Shown here in pieces: positions 7,201 to 15,570 of a stretch of DNA of 26,836 bases. The notes under the pieces were generated by a model that did no database searches, was not told the DNA's origin, and saw only the letters and a list, made by a program, of their open reading frames with translations. The stretch lies in the NCBI GenBank assembly GCA_040235375.1, contig JBECKQ010000468.1, positions 1 through 26,836 of the forward strand. Direction: 5' to 3'. This DNA comes from JBECKQ01 sp040235375. Its GTDB lineage: Bacteria > Planctomycetota > Phycisphaerae > UBA1845. How positions within the stretch are numbered: position 1 is the first letter of the stretch; the number at the start of each line of letters is the position of its first letter. A program made the translations under genes and the position numbers.

Positions 7201-8012
7201 GGCACTTTCGCGCTCGGCCCGGTCACCATCGTCGAGTTTACACCCTGTTTCCGTTCGGCGATTCGGTCGCGCAGCACGGCGGCTCGCTCGTAGTCTTCCG
7301 TCCGTACCGCTTCGTCCAACTGCTCCGCCAGCGTGAGCCTGATGCCGTGCTTGACACGCAGCGAGTGCTCGGCGGTCTCCAGCTCGCGGATGCACGGACT
7401 GGCGGCCGGGCTCGCGTCGCCCCTGCCCGCGAGCATGTTGCTGATGCGTTCAATTGCGGCCTTGAGGATTTCGATGGCGATCTCGTGATCGCCGGACAGC
7501 GTCGCCAGTTGCGCCTCGATGAACGCCTGCTGCGCGCACAGGCTCGGCCGCAGCTCGCCCCGATCCGCGGGCAGGCGGCCGGAAGGATGCTCGCGACCGG
7601 CCAGGTCGAGTATCGCCAGGCAGTGGCCCGCGTCCCCGACGGCAACCTGCAGGAGAAGCGTCGCCGACGGCATCTGCTGGTTATCGATCGCGGACGCCGC
7701 GGCGATGAGCGCCGCTTTTCGCCGCTGCTGGTACTGGGCGAACTCCCGGTCGAGCTCCATCCACTCCTGCGGCGTTACGCGGACCGCTCCGGCTCCGCCT
7801 CCGTTGAACCGGTGATCCAATGCGGCCAGCATCGAGTCGAAGCCGCCCGGCCGGAGCCCGTCCGGCCGTCCCTCCAGCTCCATCTGCACGACCGACAACG
7901 CCTCGTAGAATTGGAGGACCTGCCGGCCGTCCGCGGTACGAACCAGGCGCGCCCGCTGACGATCGCTCTTCGTCACCCAACCGGCCGTCACGATCTCCAG
8001 ATCAAAGCTCAT
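7191..8012 (-). CDS. UVR-motif protein of unknown function
   Basis: A 273-residue soluble protein. Near the C-terminus (about 225-257) is a UvrB/UvrC-type motif, EQLDEAVRTEDYERAAVLRD, a helical hairpin used for protein contacts in UvrB and UvrC and also found in unrelated proteins such as McsA and Clp partners. Nuclease or helicase domains are absent, so it is not a repair enzyme itself. The middle (about 85-205) is helical and Ala/Gln-rich, with an internal stretch ETLSGDHE-like in character around ATLSGDHEIAIEIL. The last codons overlap the start of the HD-GYP gene, so the two products may act together. The ATG at 8012 follows a gap of 225 bases after rplT on the map. Confidence 0.7.
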   Translation of the reverse strand: MSFDLEIVTAGWVTKSDRQRARLVRTADGRQVLQFYEALSVVQMELEGRPDGLRPGGFDSMLAALDHRFNGGGAGAVRVTPQEWMELDREFAQYQQRRKAALIAAASAIDNQQMPSATLLLQVAVGDAGHCLAILDLAGREHPSGRLPADRGELRPSLCAQQAFIEAQLATLSGDHEIAIEILKAAIERISNMLAGRGDASPAASPCIRELETAEHSLRVKHGIRLTLAEQLDEAVRTEDYERAAVLRDRIAERKQGVNSTMVTGPSAKVPCR

Positions 8013-8237
8013 GCAGGCGACCCCCGACTTCTGCCCGATAACCCACTTCTTACGTGCACTGTCGCTCTTGTGTATCGGGTGAATCGCAGGTCTGCATGAT
8101 TAACGTGGTCGTCATCGCAACGAATGGCTCAAAGTCATGCGCGCACAGGCAGAGGGGGGCGTGGCGTGTGCCGGACACGTCCCGATATTGGCCGCCAGTT
8201 GTGCGCTTGGATTTGGATTAAGAATGTCGCGGAAAAG

Positions 8238-8606
8238 CTACGCGGCGACTTTGTCCGCGTTTTCTTTCGCGATTTCGATGATCTTGTCGAAGGCCGCCGG
8301 ATCGTGGATGGCCAGCTCGCTCAGCATCTTGCGATTGATGATGACGTCCGCCTGGCGCAGTCCGCAGACGAATCGGCTGTAGGCCATGCCGCGCATCCTG
8401 CATGCCGCGGTCAGGCGCGTGACCCATAACGTCCGAAAGTCTCTCTTGCGTCGTCTGCGGTCGCGGAACGCGTAGACGCCGGCGCGGGTGACCGCCTCCC
8501 TGGCGGTGCGATAGAGCTTGCTCCGGCCGCCCCGATAGCCTCTCGCGGCCCGCAGCACGCGGACTTTTCTTCGATGTCGGGCGGCACCTGCTCTGGCTCG
8601 AGGCAT
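8238..8606 (-). CDS. rplT: 50S ribosomal protein L20
   Basis: A 122-residue protein with the full L20 pattern: a basic N-terminus, HRRKVRVLRAARGYRGGRSK, a central FRDRRRRKRDFRTLWVTR, and SRFVCGLRQADVIINRKMLSELA before a helical end. L20 binds 23S rRNA and is needed early in 50S assembly; in several bacteria it also represses its own operon. It follows rpmI by 39 bases in one transcript. Residues and length are normal for the family. Confidence 0.98.
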   Translation of the reverse strand: MPRARAGAARHRRKVRVLRAARGYRGGRSKLYRTAREAVTRAGVYAFRDRRRRKRDFRTLWVTRLTAACRMRGMAYSRFVCGLRQADVIINRKMLSELAIHDPAAFDKIIEIAKENADKVAA

Positions 8607-8645
8607 TGTCCCTGGCTCCTGTTGGTCCGGATAATCGACTCGCCC

Positions 8646-8843
8646 TTAGAGGCCCATCGCCTCCCGCACTTTGCGTCCTTCGACGGCGGTCATGTAGGCC
8701 GGCTGGTGAAGCTTGCGACGACGCTTGGCCCGCTTGCCGCTGAGCAGGTGGCCGCCGAACGACCGGCGATACCGGACCTTCCCGCTGGCGGTGACCTTGA
8801 ACCGCTTGAGGGCTCCCTTGTGCGATTTTCGGATGGCGCTCAT
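8646..8843 (-). CDS. rpmI: 50S ribosomal protein L35
   Basis: A 65-residue basic protein with the L35 pattern: KSHKGALKRFKVTASGKVR, then GGHLLSGKRAKRRRKLHQ. It is part of the large ribosomal subunit. A GGGGAGGA ribosome site lies about 12 bases upstream of the ATG on the - strand. The order rpmI-rplT is as in most bacteria, but infC, which usually comes first, is missing: the 188 bases upstream are non-coding and the next gene is an unrelated membrane protein. Confidence 0.97.
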   Translation of the reverse strand: MSAIRKSHKGALKRFKVTASGKVRYRRSFGGHLLSGKRAKRRRKLHQPAYMTAVEGRKVREAMGL

Positions 8844-9031
8844 GCTCTAAACGTCCTCCCCGCTGAATGCAAGAGAATCGGGCATTCTACCGACCCTCGG
8901 CGGGACTGCAAGCCTCCCGACCCTCCTTCCTGCGCGGACGAATACGCTGGCCACGGCGGAGATACGCCCGCCCCCGGCTTCCTGCCGTTTCGCCTGGATT
9001 CACCTTAATTCGCGGGGCTCGACGACGGATC

Positions 9032-9541
9032 CTACGACCCTTCGCCGGATTGGACGAGTGCCTCGCGGTGCTGACGGGCCGCACGCAGCTCCTGCAAGGT
9101 CAACCACCGGGTGTGCACCCGCCCGTCCTCGTAGACCAGGGCGGCGCACCCGTCCGCGCCAGGCATGATCATGCCGGCCACGGGGCCGGCAAACAGGGCG
9201 AACGGTCCGGCCTCGTTACGCAGGACCATGATCTCTGCGGGCGCGGGGTATTGCATCGCCGGCCGCTCGATCTCGACCTTCTCCAGCCGAGGCGGCAGAA
9301 ACGAAGATTCGGCAAGATAATCGTTCAGCCATTGGCGGGCGGGATCCAGCTTGTGCAGCGCCGCCAGCCGGACACGCTGATCGCGCTGGCGGACGACCAG
9401 AGCGCACAGGACCACGCCTCCGGCGAACAGCAGAAGAACCGCGGCCACCAACTGCCTGCGGCCCAACGCGCCGCGTCGCACGCGCGCCGTCGGTGCCGGT
9501 GTAGAGCCCAGCGCATCCGCTTGCAGAGGGTCAAGGGACAT
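9032..9541 (-). CDS. single-pass membrane protein, function unknown
   Basis: A 169-residue protein. A 28-residue basic N-terminus (ending RRGALGRRQ) is followed by one strong hydrophobic segment at about 30-50 (LVAAVLLLFAGGVVLCALVV) and then a soluble part, which by the positive-inside rule would face the periplasm. The soluble part contains PRLEKVEIERP and EDGRVHTRWLTLQELRAAR but no motif I recognise. It lies 74 bases downstream of the FHA gene on the same strand and may share its transcript. Confidence 0.6.
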   Translation of the reverse strand: MSLDPLQADALGSTPAPTARVRRGALGRRQLVAAVLLLFAGGVVLCALVVRQRDQRVRLAALHKLDPARQWLNDYLAESSFLPPRLEKVEIERPAMQYPAPAEIMVLRNEAGPFALFAGPVAGMIMPGADGCAALVYEDGRVHTRWLTLQELRAARQHREALVQSGEGS

Positions 9542-9615
9542 GGCTTAGAACAACGAACTTCTTGCGAGGCTCGATCCGATGCGAGCAGGCTGCCGCAGCG
9601 CGACACGGGACCGCG

Positions 9616-10107
9616 CTACAGCTCCTCCTCTTCGAACGGATCGATCGCCGTTTGATCCGCGCTGGAGGCGAGTGCTTCCAGGGCGCTGATCGGATCCAGT
9701 TCCTCGTCGGGCACTGGCTGGCTCTGCGGCTGCACCATCGCCGGCTCGCTGTCGTCGATGGCCGCCGCCGGGTGCTTCTTCAGTCTCGTTTTCACGGGCC
9801 GGATTTCCTCCGGCTTGCCGTTGATCTGAACGGTGAAGACGACCGGTCCGATGATCACGTGATCACCCGCCGACAAAGTGACCGTCTTGACACGTTTGTT
9901 GTTCACAAACGTGCCATTGGCGCTGTTAAGGTCCTTGAGGGTTACCGCGTCGCCGTCGATGTGAAACTCGGCGTGATGCCGCGAAACCTCGTTGACGGGA
10001 ATCCGGATATCGCAGTCGTTCTTGCGACCCACCAGCGTCTTTGGCCCGCTCAGCCGAAAGTCACGCTTCTCGCCGCCGCTTCGGAACATGACCAGTTTTG
10101 CGTCCAT
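9616..10107 (-). CDS. FHA-domain protein
   Basis: A 163-residue cytoplasmic protein. Residues 1-95 form a complete forkhead-associated domain, which binds phosphothreonine peptides: LVGRKNDCDIRI (25-36) with Gly27-Arg28, SRHHAEF (42-48), and LKDLNSANGTFVNNKRV (57-73). The conserved Arg, Ser-His and Asn residues for phosphopeptide contact are present. The tail (about 100-163) is Pro/Gln-rich then strongly acidic, ending FEEEEL, and looks disordered. A GAGGAG ribosome site lies 11 bases upstream. No Ser/Thr kinase or phosphatase gene is in the window. It is transcribed divergently from the HemW-like gene. Confidence 0.92.
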   Translation of the reverse strand: MDAKLVMFRSGGEKRDFRLSGPKTLVGRKNDCDIRIPVNEVSRHHAEFHIDGDAVTLKDLNSANGTFVNNKRVKTVTLSAGDHVIIGPVVFTVQINGKPEEIRPVKTRLKKHPAAAIDDSEPAMVQPQSQPVPDEELDPISALEALASSADQTAIDPFEEEEL

Positions 10108-10244
10108 CGCGCCATCGACTCCTCAGCCTGTTGGCCGGCACCCTTGTGAAGCCGACTCCGCCGCCCCCGGTCCTGGCCACAAACCTACCTGATCGAATAT
10201 AACTCCTTGGCGTTACTGACGCAATCGATCACGGCGCCCCGACC

Positions 10245-11504
10245 ATGGACCGCAACCGACGCGACACGCCCATTGCAATTATAGACCTCGACGGCTGTCC
10301 CCCAAAGCCGGTTGAGGGGCTCTATGTCCACGTACCTTTTTGCCGCACCAAGTGCGGCTACTGCGATTTCGACTCCGTCCCCTTGGGGGCGCGATCGCCC
10401 GCCGCCCTTGTCGCTGCGCTCTGCAAAGAGATAACACTGCGGATGAGCCCTTCGCCTGTCACGCTCGCCACCACCTTTATCGGCGGTGGCACCCCGACGA
10501 TCCTGGACAACGAGGTGCTCAGCCGTCTCCTGCAGACTGTCTCGGACGCTGGCCGCGGCCACCCCCTCACAGAGCGAACCGTCGAGGCCAATCCCACTAC
10601 CGTCGACAGGCGCAAGGCCGATCTGCTCGTTCGCTACGGTATCGACCGCGTGTCCATCGGCGCCCAGTCGTTCCACGCCGACGAACTGAAATCTCTCGAT
10701 CGCCTCCACGAGCCAGAGGACGTGCCCGCCGCGGTTCGCGCCGTCCGCGCCGCCGGCATCGACAACGTCAATCTCGATCTCATCTTCGGAATTCCGCGCC
10801 AGACGATGGATACGTGGCTCGAGTCCCTGCACCGGGCGCTGGAGCTCGAACCGGCGCACGTCGCGTGCTACGGGCTCACCTACGAACCCGGAACCGTCCT
10901 GACGCGGCGGCTCCATCAGGGCAGAGTGCAGGCCTGCGACGAAGGGCTCGAAGCCGAGATGTACACGGCGGCGATCGACCTGCTTGCTGCGGCCGGGTTT
11001 GAGCAATACGAAATATCCAACTTCGCCCGGCCGGGCCGCGCGTGCCGGCACAACCTCATCTACTGGAATCATGATCCGTACATCGGCGTGGGGCCGTCGG
11101 CGGCCGGCTATGTGAACGGTCGCCGCTACCGGAACATCCCCGATCACCTCCAGTACACGTCGCGCATGCACAGCGTCGGCGACGCTGTCGACTTCGAAGA
11201 GACACTGACCGACATGCAGGTGGCCGCCGAGATGATCATGCTCAATCTTCGCCGGATCCGCGGCATCCAGCCGGGCGAGTTCTACCGGCGTACGGGCATT
11301 GACCTGCTGGCGACCGCAGCGCCGGCGATCGAACGCCTGGAGGCGGCGGACCTTGTCGCCGCGAGTCCGGCCGCGATCCGGCTCACGCGCAGCGGGCTTC
11401 TCGTCGCCGACGCCGTCATTGCCGAACTCGCCGCCGCCGTCGGGCGGCCGGATTGCGCCCGACCGCTGACCCGCACATTGTCCGGTTCCCATCCCGCGGA
11501 GTGA
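10245..11504 (+). CDS. hemW: HemW-like radical SAM protein (coproporphyrinogen III oxidase-like family)
   Basis: A 419-residue radical SAM enzyme. The [4Fe-4S]/SAM site is Cys33-x3-Cys37-x2-Cys40 in VHVPFCRTKCGYCDF, followed by GGGTP at 80-84. EQYEISNFARPG (253-264) and HNLIYWNHDPYIGVGPSA (269-286) are typical of HemW, which binds haem and acts as a haem chaperone. True HemN has extra conserved residues, including a further Cys after the third, replaced here by Asp-Phe as in HemW. The C-terminal winged-helix-like part (about 330-395) is present. No ribosome site is seen before the ATG; the frame upstream is short, so the start may still be off by a few codons. Divergent from the FHA gene across 137 bases. 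Confidence 0.88.
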   Translation: MDRNRRDTPIAIIDLDGCPPKPVEGLYVHVPFCRTKCGYCDFDSVPLGARSPAALVAALCKEITLRMSPSPVTLATTFIGGGTPTILDNEVLSRLLQTVSDAGRGHPLTERTVEANPTTVDRRKADLLVRYGIDRVSIGAQSFHADELKSLDRLHEPEDVPAAVRAVRAAGIDNVNLDLIFGIPRQTMDTWLESLHRALELEPAHVACYGLTYEPGTVLTRRLHQGRVQACDEGLEAEMYTAAIDLLAAAGFEQYEISNFARPGRACRHNLIYWNHDPYIGVGPSAAGYVNGRRYRNIPDHLQYTSRMHSVGDAVDFEETLTDMQVAAEMIMLNLRRIRGIQPGEFYRRTGIDLLATAAPAIERLEAADLVAASPAAIRLTRSGLLVADAVIAELAAAVGRPDCARPLTRTLSGSHPAE

Positions 11505-11565
11505 GCGGACCGGCCTGCGGCGCGGCCCGAGCGTCGGCCACCCGCCGGCGACGGGCTGTGACACT

Positions 11566-11595
11566 TTGGCCAATCATGCACGGGTACCGTATAAT
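11566..11595 (+). promoter_or_regulatory. candidate sigma-70-type promoter of nadA
   Basis: A perfect TATAAT at 11590-11595 lies 18 bases after TTGGCC (11566-11571), a 3-of-6 match to a -35 box. The predicted start near 11602 gives a leader of about 65 bases before the nadA ATG. Confidence 0.5.
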
Positions 11596-11667
11596 GACTG
11601 TCCGGGTTGGCCGGTTGGGGCCGCGAAAATGACAAGCGCGTAAATACCTCGCCTTCCGGGAGTGCCG

Positions 11668-12801
11668 ATGCTCTATCAGCCGCCGATTCCACCGCGATAC
11701 CACAGGTTTTCGCACGAGGAGATCGCCGCGCGTGTCCGCAGGCACAAACGCGACCGCGGCAAGCGGCTCGTGATCCTCGGCCACCACTACCAGCAGGACG
11801 AAGTTATCGAGTTCGCCGATTTCACCGGCGACAGCCTCAAGCTCTCGCAGATCGCGGCCCGCCAGGAAGGTGTCGAACACGTCATCTTCTGCGGCGTGCA
11901 TTTCATGGCGGAGTCGGCGGATATTCTGACTGACGATTCTGTGAAGATCATCCTCCCTGATCTATCCGCCGGCTGCTCGATGGCCGACATGGCGGCTCTT
12001 GATCAGGTCGAGGAGGCGTGGGAGTTCCTGACGACCTGCACCGGTGATACGTTCATCCCGATCACGTACGTGAACTCCGCGGCCTCGATCAAGGCGTTCT
12101 GTGGCCGGCACGGAGGCGCCTGCTGCACGAGCAGCAACGCGCGGCAGGTGCTCGAGTGGGCGCTGACCCAAGGCGACAAGGTGATCTTTCTTCCCGACCA
12201 GCACCTTGGCCGCAATACCGCGTTCGCGATGGGGCATCCGCTCGAGGCGATGGTTGTGTACGACCCGCATGAGCGGGACGGTGGCCTGACACCGGAGCAG
12301 GTGCGCCAGGCCGATTTCCTTCTCTGGAAGGGCCATTGCAGCGTTCATCAATTGTTCACCGCCGGGCAATGCGCCGCCTGGCGCAAGAACGAGCCGGATC
12401 GCCGCATCATCGTTCACCCCGAGTGCCCGTGGGACGTTGTGCAAGAGGCCGACCTCGCCGGCAGCACCGAGTTCATCATCCGCACGATCGACGAGGCGCC
12501 GGCGGGCAGCAAATGGGCGGTCGGCACGGAGATACACCTCGTCAATCGCCTCGCGAAAACGCGCATCGACAAGGATGTCCGCTCGCTGGCGCCTATTCAG
12601 TGCCTGTGCACGACGATGTATCGCATCAGTCCGCAGCACCTGCTCTGGTGCCTTGACGAGACCGCCGCGGGCCACGACGTGAACCAGGTGCGCGTGCCGC
12701 AGGAAATAAGGTGTTGGGCACTTGTGGCGCTCGAGCGAATGCTGGGCAACGTTTCTCAGAGTCCTACGGCCGTCAGCAGTCGCAGGGCTGCTTCGGCCTG
12801 A
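11668..12801 (+). CDS. nadA: quinolinate synthase
   Basis: A 377-residue enzyme that condenses iminoaspartate with dihydroxyacetone phosphate to quinolinate, the precursor of NAD. Motifs are complete: ILGHHYQQDEV (37-46), FCGVHFMAESA (74-84), cluster cysteines Cys103 in SAGCSMAD, Cys253 in HPECP and Cys314 (or 312) in QCLCTTMYRI, plus VNSAAS and TSSNA in the active site. The single [4Fe-4S] cluster uses three cysteines. A GTG two codons earlier (11662) is possible, but GGGAG at 11658-11662 is spaced five bases from the ATG at 11668, which I prefer. The NadB and NadC partners are not in the window. The gene lies between hemW and hpt on the same strand. Confidence 0.97.
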   Translation: MLYQPPIPPRYHRFSHEEIAARVRRHKRDRGKRLVILGHHYQQDEVIEFADFTGDSLKLSQIAARQEGVEHVIFCGVHFMAESADILTDDSVKIILPDLSAGCSMADMAALDQVEEAWEFLTTCTGDTFIPITYVNSAASIKAFCGRHGGACCTSSNARQVLEWALTQGDKVIFLPDQHLGRNTAFAMGHPLEAMVVYDPHERDGGLTPEQVRQADFLLWKGHCSVHQLFTAGQCAAWRKNEPDRRIIVHPECPWDVVQEADLAGSTEFIIRTIDEAPAGSKWAVGTEIHLVNRLAKTRIDKDVRSLAPIQCLCTTMYRISPQHLLWCLDETAAGHDVNQVRVPQEIRCWALVALERMLGNVSQSPTAVSSRRAASA

Positions 12802-12831
12802 CGTACGGGCTATCGCGCAAGGCGTATTTTT

Positions 12832-12860
12832 CTGGCCCGCCCGTCCCGGTTTCGTACAAT
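12832..12860 (+). promoter_or_regulatory. candidate promoter of hpt, possibly leaderless
   Basis: TACAAT at 12855-12860 lies 17 bases after CTGGCC (12832-12837), similar in layout to the nadA promoter. A start seven bases after the -10 box would fall on or next to the ATG at 12868, and there is no ribosome site before that ATG. Confidence 0.4.
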
Positions 12861-12867
12861 GCCGGCC

Positions 12868-13464
12868 ATGGAACGTGACATCGAACGCATTCTGATCACC
12901 GACCGGGAACTGGCCCAACGCACGACGGAAATGGCGGCCGAGATCGCCGCGTGCTACCCCGACGAAGGCACCGGCTTGCTGCTCGTCCCCATCCTGTCCG
13001 GCTCGATTATTTTCGTAGCGGATCTCATTCGGCAGTTGCCGATGAAAATGAAGCTGGGGCTGGTCGCCGTTTCCAGCTACGCCGGAAACACCACCGTGTC
13101 GCGTGGGCCCTCCATGGTGATGGACATCCATGAAAACGTCCGCGATCAGCACGTGCTCGTGATCGATGATATTCTCGACACCGGCCGGACGCTTCGCTTC
13201 GTGCTCGACCGCCTCCGCGAGCAGAAGCCGCGCTCCCTGCGAACCGCCGTTCTCCTGCGGAAGACGGCGAAAGCCCCGCCGGATGTCGCCGTGGATTTCA
13301 TCGGCTTCGAAATCGAGGACGAGTTCGTAGTCGGTCATGGTCTGGACTACGGAGGCCACTACAGGAACTTCCCCCACATCGCCGTCCTCAAACCGGGGCG
13401 CTATGCTAAAGATGGTGGGATGGCGGCGGGTAGCACCGCAAAACCCGCCGGAGGTCGGAAGTGA
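12868..13464 (+). CDS. hpt: hypoxanthine phosphoribosyltransferase
   Basis: A 198-residue type I phosphoribosyltransferase that makes IMP or GMP from hypoxanthine or guanine and PRPP. The PRPP-binding motif VLVIDDILDTGRTL lies at about 96-109; the PPi loop VPILSGSIIF (40-49) and SSYAGNT (69-75) are typical of Hpt, as is the C-terminal GLDYGGHYRNFPHIAVLKP that closes over the purine. An ATG three codons upstream (12859) overlaps the candidate -10 box, so I use the ATG at 12868; both lack a ribosome site. A Gly/Ala-rich tail of about 17 residues follows the usual end. The stop overlaps the start of the next gene (GTGA, 13461-13464). Confidence 0.94.
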   Translation: MERDIERILITDRELAQRTTEMAAEIAACYPDEGTGLLLVPILSGSIIFVADLIRQLPMKMKLGLVAVSSYAGNTTVSRGPSMVMDIHENVRDQHVLVIDDILDTGRTLRFVLDRLREQKPRSLRTAVLLRKTAKAPPDVAVDFIGFEIEDEFVVGHGLDYGGHYRNFPHIAVLKPGRYAKDGGMAAGSTAKPAGGRK

Positions 13465-14060
13465 CTGCGTTGGCGGAGCACAAACGGGTGCGCTTATCAC
13501 GCTTTTCGGCGGCAACCGACACGTCGGGTGAGGTGCGCGCGGCTCCTGAATCCATGGCCATTCCCGTCGAGCTGCTCGACGGCGGCGAGATCGTCATTCT
13601 GGCGATCAAACCCTCGCTCTGGTTCCTGGTCTTCGACTCTTCGCGCTGGTTGCTGACCGGCATCGCGCTTCTCATCCTGTCCACGATGCCTTCGTTGCCC
13701 GTCGGCGGGCACTGGCGGCAGATCCTGATTCAGGCTGCGTGTCTGGTAATCGTGTTGCGTCTGGGGATCGCGCTGCTGCGCTGGGTATCGCGCTTCTACG
13801 TACTCACCAACCGCCGCGTGATGCGCCTGCGCGGCGTGTTTACCATCGACATACTCTCGTGCCCGCTGATCAAGATCCGGAACACGCGCGTCACCTTCGG
13901 CCCCCACGAAAAAGTGACGGGTCTTGGCACGATCGAGTTCTATTCCGAAGAAATGCCCGGCGCGGATTTGCACTGGTACCACATCCGCCACTGCGACGAG
14001 GTCCACGCCCGCGTCCGCCGCGCCATCGAGAAAGCCATCGACAGTCAGCCGCACATCTGA
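13461..14060 (+). CDS. bacterial PH-domain membrane protein
   Basis: A 199-residue protein starting with GTG, supported by GGAGG at 13450-13454, six bases upstream; an ATG at 13554 is an alternative and is closer to the start of the recognisable part. After a basic, probably disordered N-terminus come two hydrophobic segments at about 60-75 and 88-107 (around WLLTGIALLIL and ILIQAACLVIVLRLGIALL). The rest, with FYVLTNRRVMRLRGVFTIDILSCPLIKIRNTRV and LGTIEFY, matches the bacterial PH domain (DUF304/bPH2) family, where YxLTnRRv is the hallmark. The role of these proteins is mostly unknown. It is translationally coupled to hpt by a four-base overlap, although no functional link is obvious. Confidence 0.82.
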   Translation: MTALAEHKRVRLSRFSAATDTSGEVRAAPESMAIPVELLDGGEIVILAIKPSLWFLVFDSSRWLLTGIALLILSTMPSLPVGGHWRQILIQAACLVIVLRLGIALLRWVSRFYVLTNRRVMRLRGVFTIDILSCPLIKIRNTRVTFGPHEKVTGLGTIEFYSEEMPGADLHWYHIRHCDEVHARVRRAIEKAIDSQPHI

Positions 14061-14490
14061 CCGTCTTTCGGCTTGTTGTCACCTGTGGTCGTCCAATCCG
14101 GTGGCTGTGAGTTGTCAGGCGCAAGTCCGAGCGCTCCGAGAAAAGACCGCCGGTAAGCTGGGCATCCCGCCGCATGCCGCCTCATGGGGCGATTCCACCA
14201 GGAATGATCGACCGAACGGCACCTCACGAGTTGGCTGGTGTGAATCTCGCAAAGCGGCGCGCGCCGCGGATTGAATATCCAGTGAAATGTCGGCGGAACG
14301 GTCCGTGCGCAATCTGAACGCGAACTTAATCCGAGTTTAGCGCCGCGCTCATTCTGTCTTAAAGACCGTCGCGTACCCTCCCTGCGTCGGCGGCGCGGAA
14401 CGGTGGTCCGAGTCGCCGCCGGCCGTCGAACGGATTCCAAGACGGCCGTTTTCATGCTGACCAACAACCCGTAACACAAGGAGGCTGGGT
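14061..14490. other. 430-base leader region of the prepilin-like gene
   Basis: No gene is supported. It contains a perfect 14-base palindrome GCGGCGCGCGCCGC at 14254-14267 and several short stems, and ends with the strong ribosome site AAGGAGG at 14478-14484. A structured leader RNA is possible but I cannot match it to any known riboswitch. Confidence 0.5.
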
Positions 14491-15570
14491 ATGTCGTACC
14501 GGCAGAGCAGGCACGCCTTGTACGGGCCGCGCGAACTGCGCGCCTTCACACTCGTCGAGTTGCTTGTCGTCGTTTCCGTCATCGCGCTGCTCATCAGCAT
14601 TCTGCTGCCGAGCCTGAAGAAGGCTCGCGAGCAGGCCAAGGCCGTCAAGTGCGCCGCCAACTCGCGCCAAGTCGGCCAGGCCATGTCCACCTATCTCGCG
14701 GAGGGCAGTTCGTGCTATCCACCGGCATACGTGTACCCAACTGACCAGTCCGCCTCGTGGACACCCACGTTGCAGGCCACATCGCCTGTGCCCAACGGGT
14801 ATCTCCACTGGTCGCATTTCCTGTACAGCGGCGGCAAGGTCAAAGCGGACGCTTTCCAGTGCCCGTCTTTTCTGCATGGCGGTGCGCCGCGCACGAATCC
14901 GGGGCTCAAGCGCGAAGACTGGGAACTCGGCGTGCAAAAGGACGCCGGCGGCAACGTCAATCCCAACAGCCTCGCGGACAAGCAGGCGCCTCGAATGGCC
15001 TATGCCCCCAACGCCGCCGTCGTGCCCCGAAACAAGTTCACCAACATCCTGTCAGGCGGCGTGCGGCACAATGTCTTCGTCAACGAGAACTACATCAAGC
15101 GCCCCGGCGACACGATTCTGATCGCCGAGTACCTGCGGAACTGGAAGGCGCTGGGCATCTCCGACCACGACAAGTACGTGCTCTGCAAGTCACATCGGCC
15201 CATCAACGTCTTCTATCACCTCAGTTCATCGTTCAATGAATACGAGGCCCCGGAGCAGAGCCCCGGGTTCATCTACGGCACCAAGGGCAGCGCGAGGACA
15301 GCAGCCGAGTACGGCCTGCTTAAGACCCGCGACGTCGAGAACAAGACCAACGTCCTCGATTGGACATCCGGCATCGCCCAGATCAACGCCGTCGGCAGGC
15401 ATCACCCCGGCGGCGACAGCATCTACGGAGGAACCGGCAATTACACCTTCGTCGACGGCCACACGGAACGGTTGACGCCGCTGCAGACACTCAAGCAGCG
15501 TAAGTGGGGCGATCGCTACTACTCGCTGAGCGGAAGGAACGAGGTTCTCAACATGGCCGCGCCGCAGTAG
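14491..15570 (+). CDS. prepilin-like secreted protein (type II pseudopilin family, planctomycete type)
   Basis: A 359-residue protein with a type IV prepilin N-terminus: a basic leader of 18 residues, then FTLVELLVVVSVIALLISIL with Glu at +5 of the mature form. The residue before the cleavage site is Ala, where Gly is usual. The hydrophobic helix is followed by KKAREQAKAVKCAANSRQ, the typical continuation in planctomycete pseudopilins. Near the C-terminus HHPGGDSIYGGTGNYTFVDG matches the H-X9-DG signature of this large paralogous family. A prepilin peptidase would cut it and it would sit in the inner membrane or a pseudopilus; no pilus machinery lies nearby. It has a strong ribosome site six bases before the ATG and precedes the large PstS-like gene by 299 bases. 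Confidence 0.92.
   Translation: MSYRQSRHALYGPRELRAFTLVELLVVVSVIALLISILLPSLKKAREQAKAVKCAANSRQVGQAMSTYLAEGSSCYPPAYVYPTDQSASWTPTLQATSPVPNGYLHWSHFLYSGGKVKADAFQCPSFLHGGAPRTNPGLKREDWELGVQKDAGGNVNPNSLADKQAPRMAYAPNAAVVPRNKFTNILSGGVRHNVFVNENYIKRPGDTILIAEYLRNWKALGISDHDKYVLCKSHRPINVFYHLSSSFNEYEAPEQSPGFIYGTKGSARTAAEYGLLKTRDVENKTNVLDWTSGIAQINAVGRHHPGGDSIYGGTGNYTFVDGHTERLTPLQTLKQRKWGDRYYSLSGRNEVLNMAAPQ

Noticed and set aside
14090..14290. Possible riboswitch in the prepilin-like leader
   Set aside because: I compared it by eye with cobalamin and c-di-GMP consensus elements and found no match.
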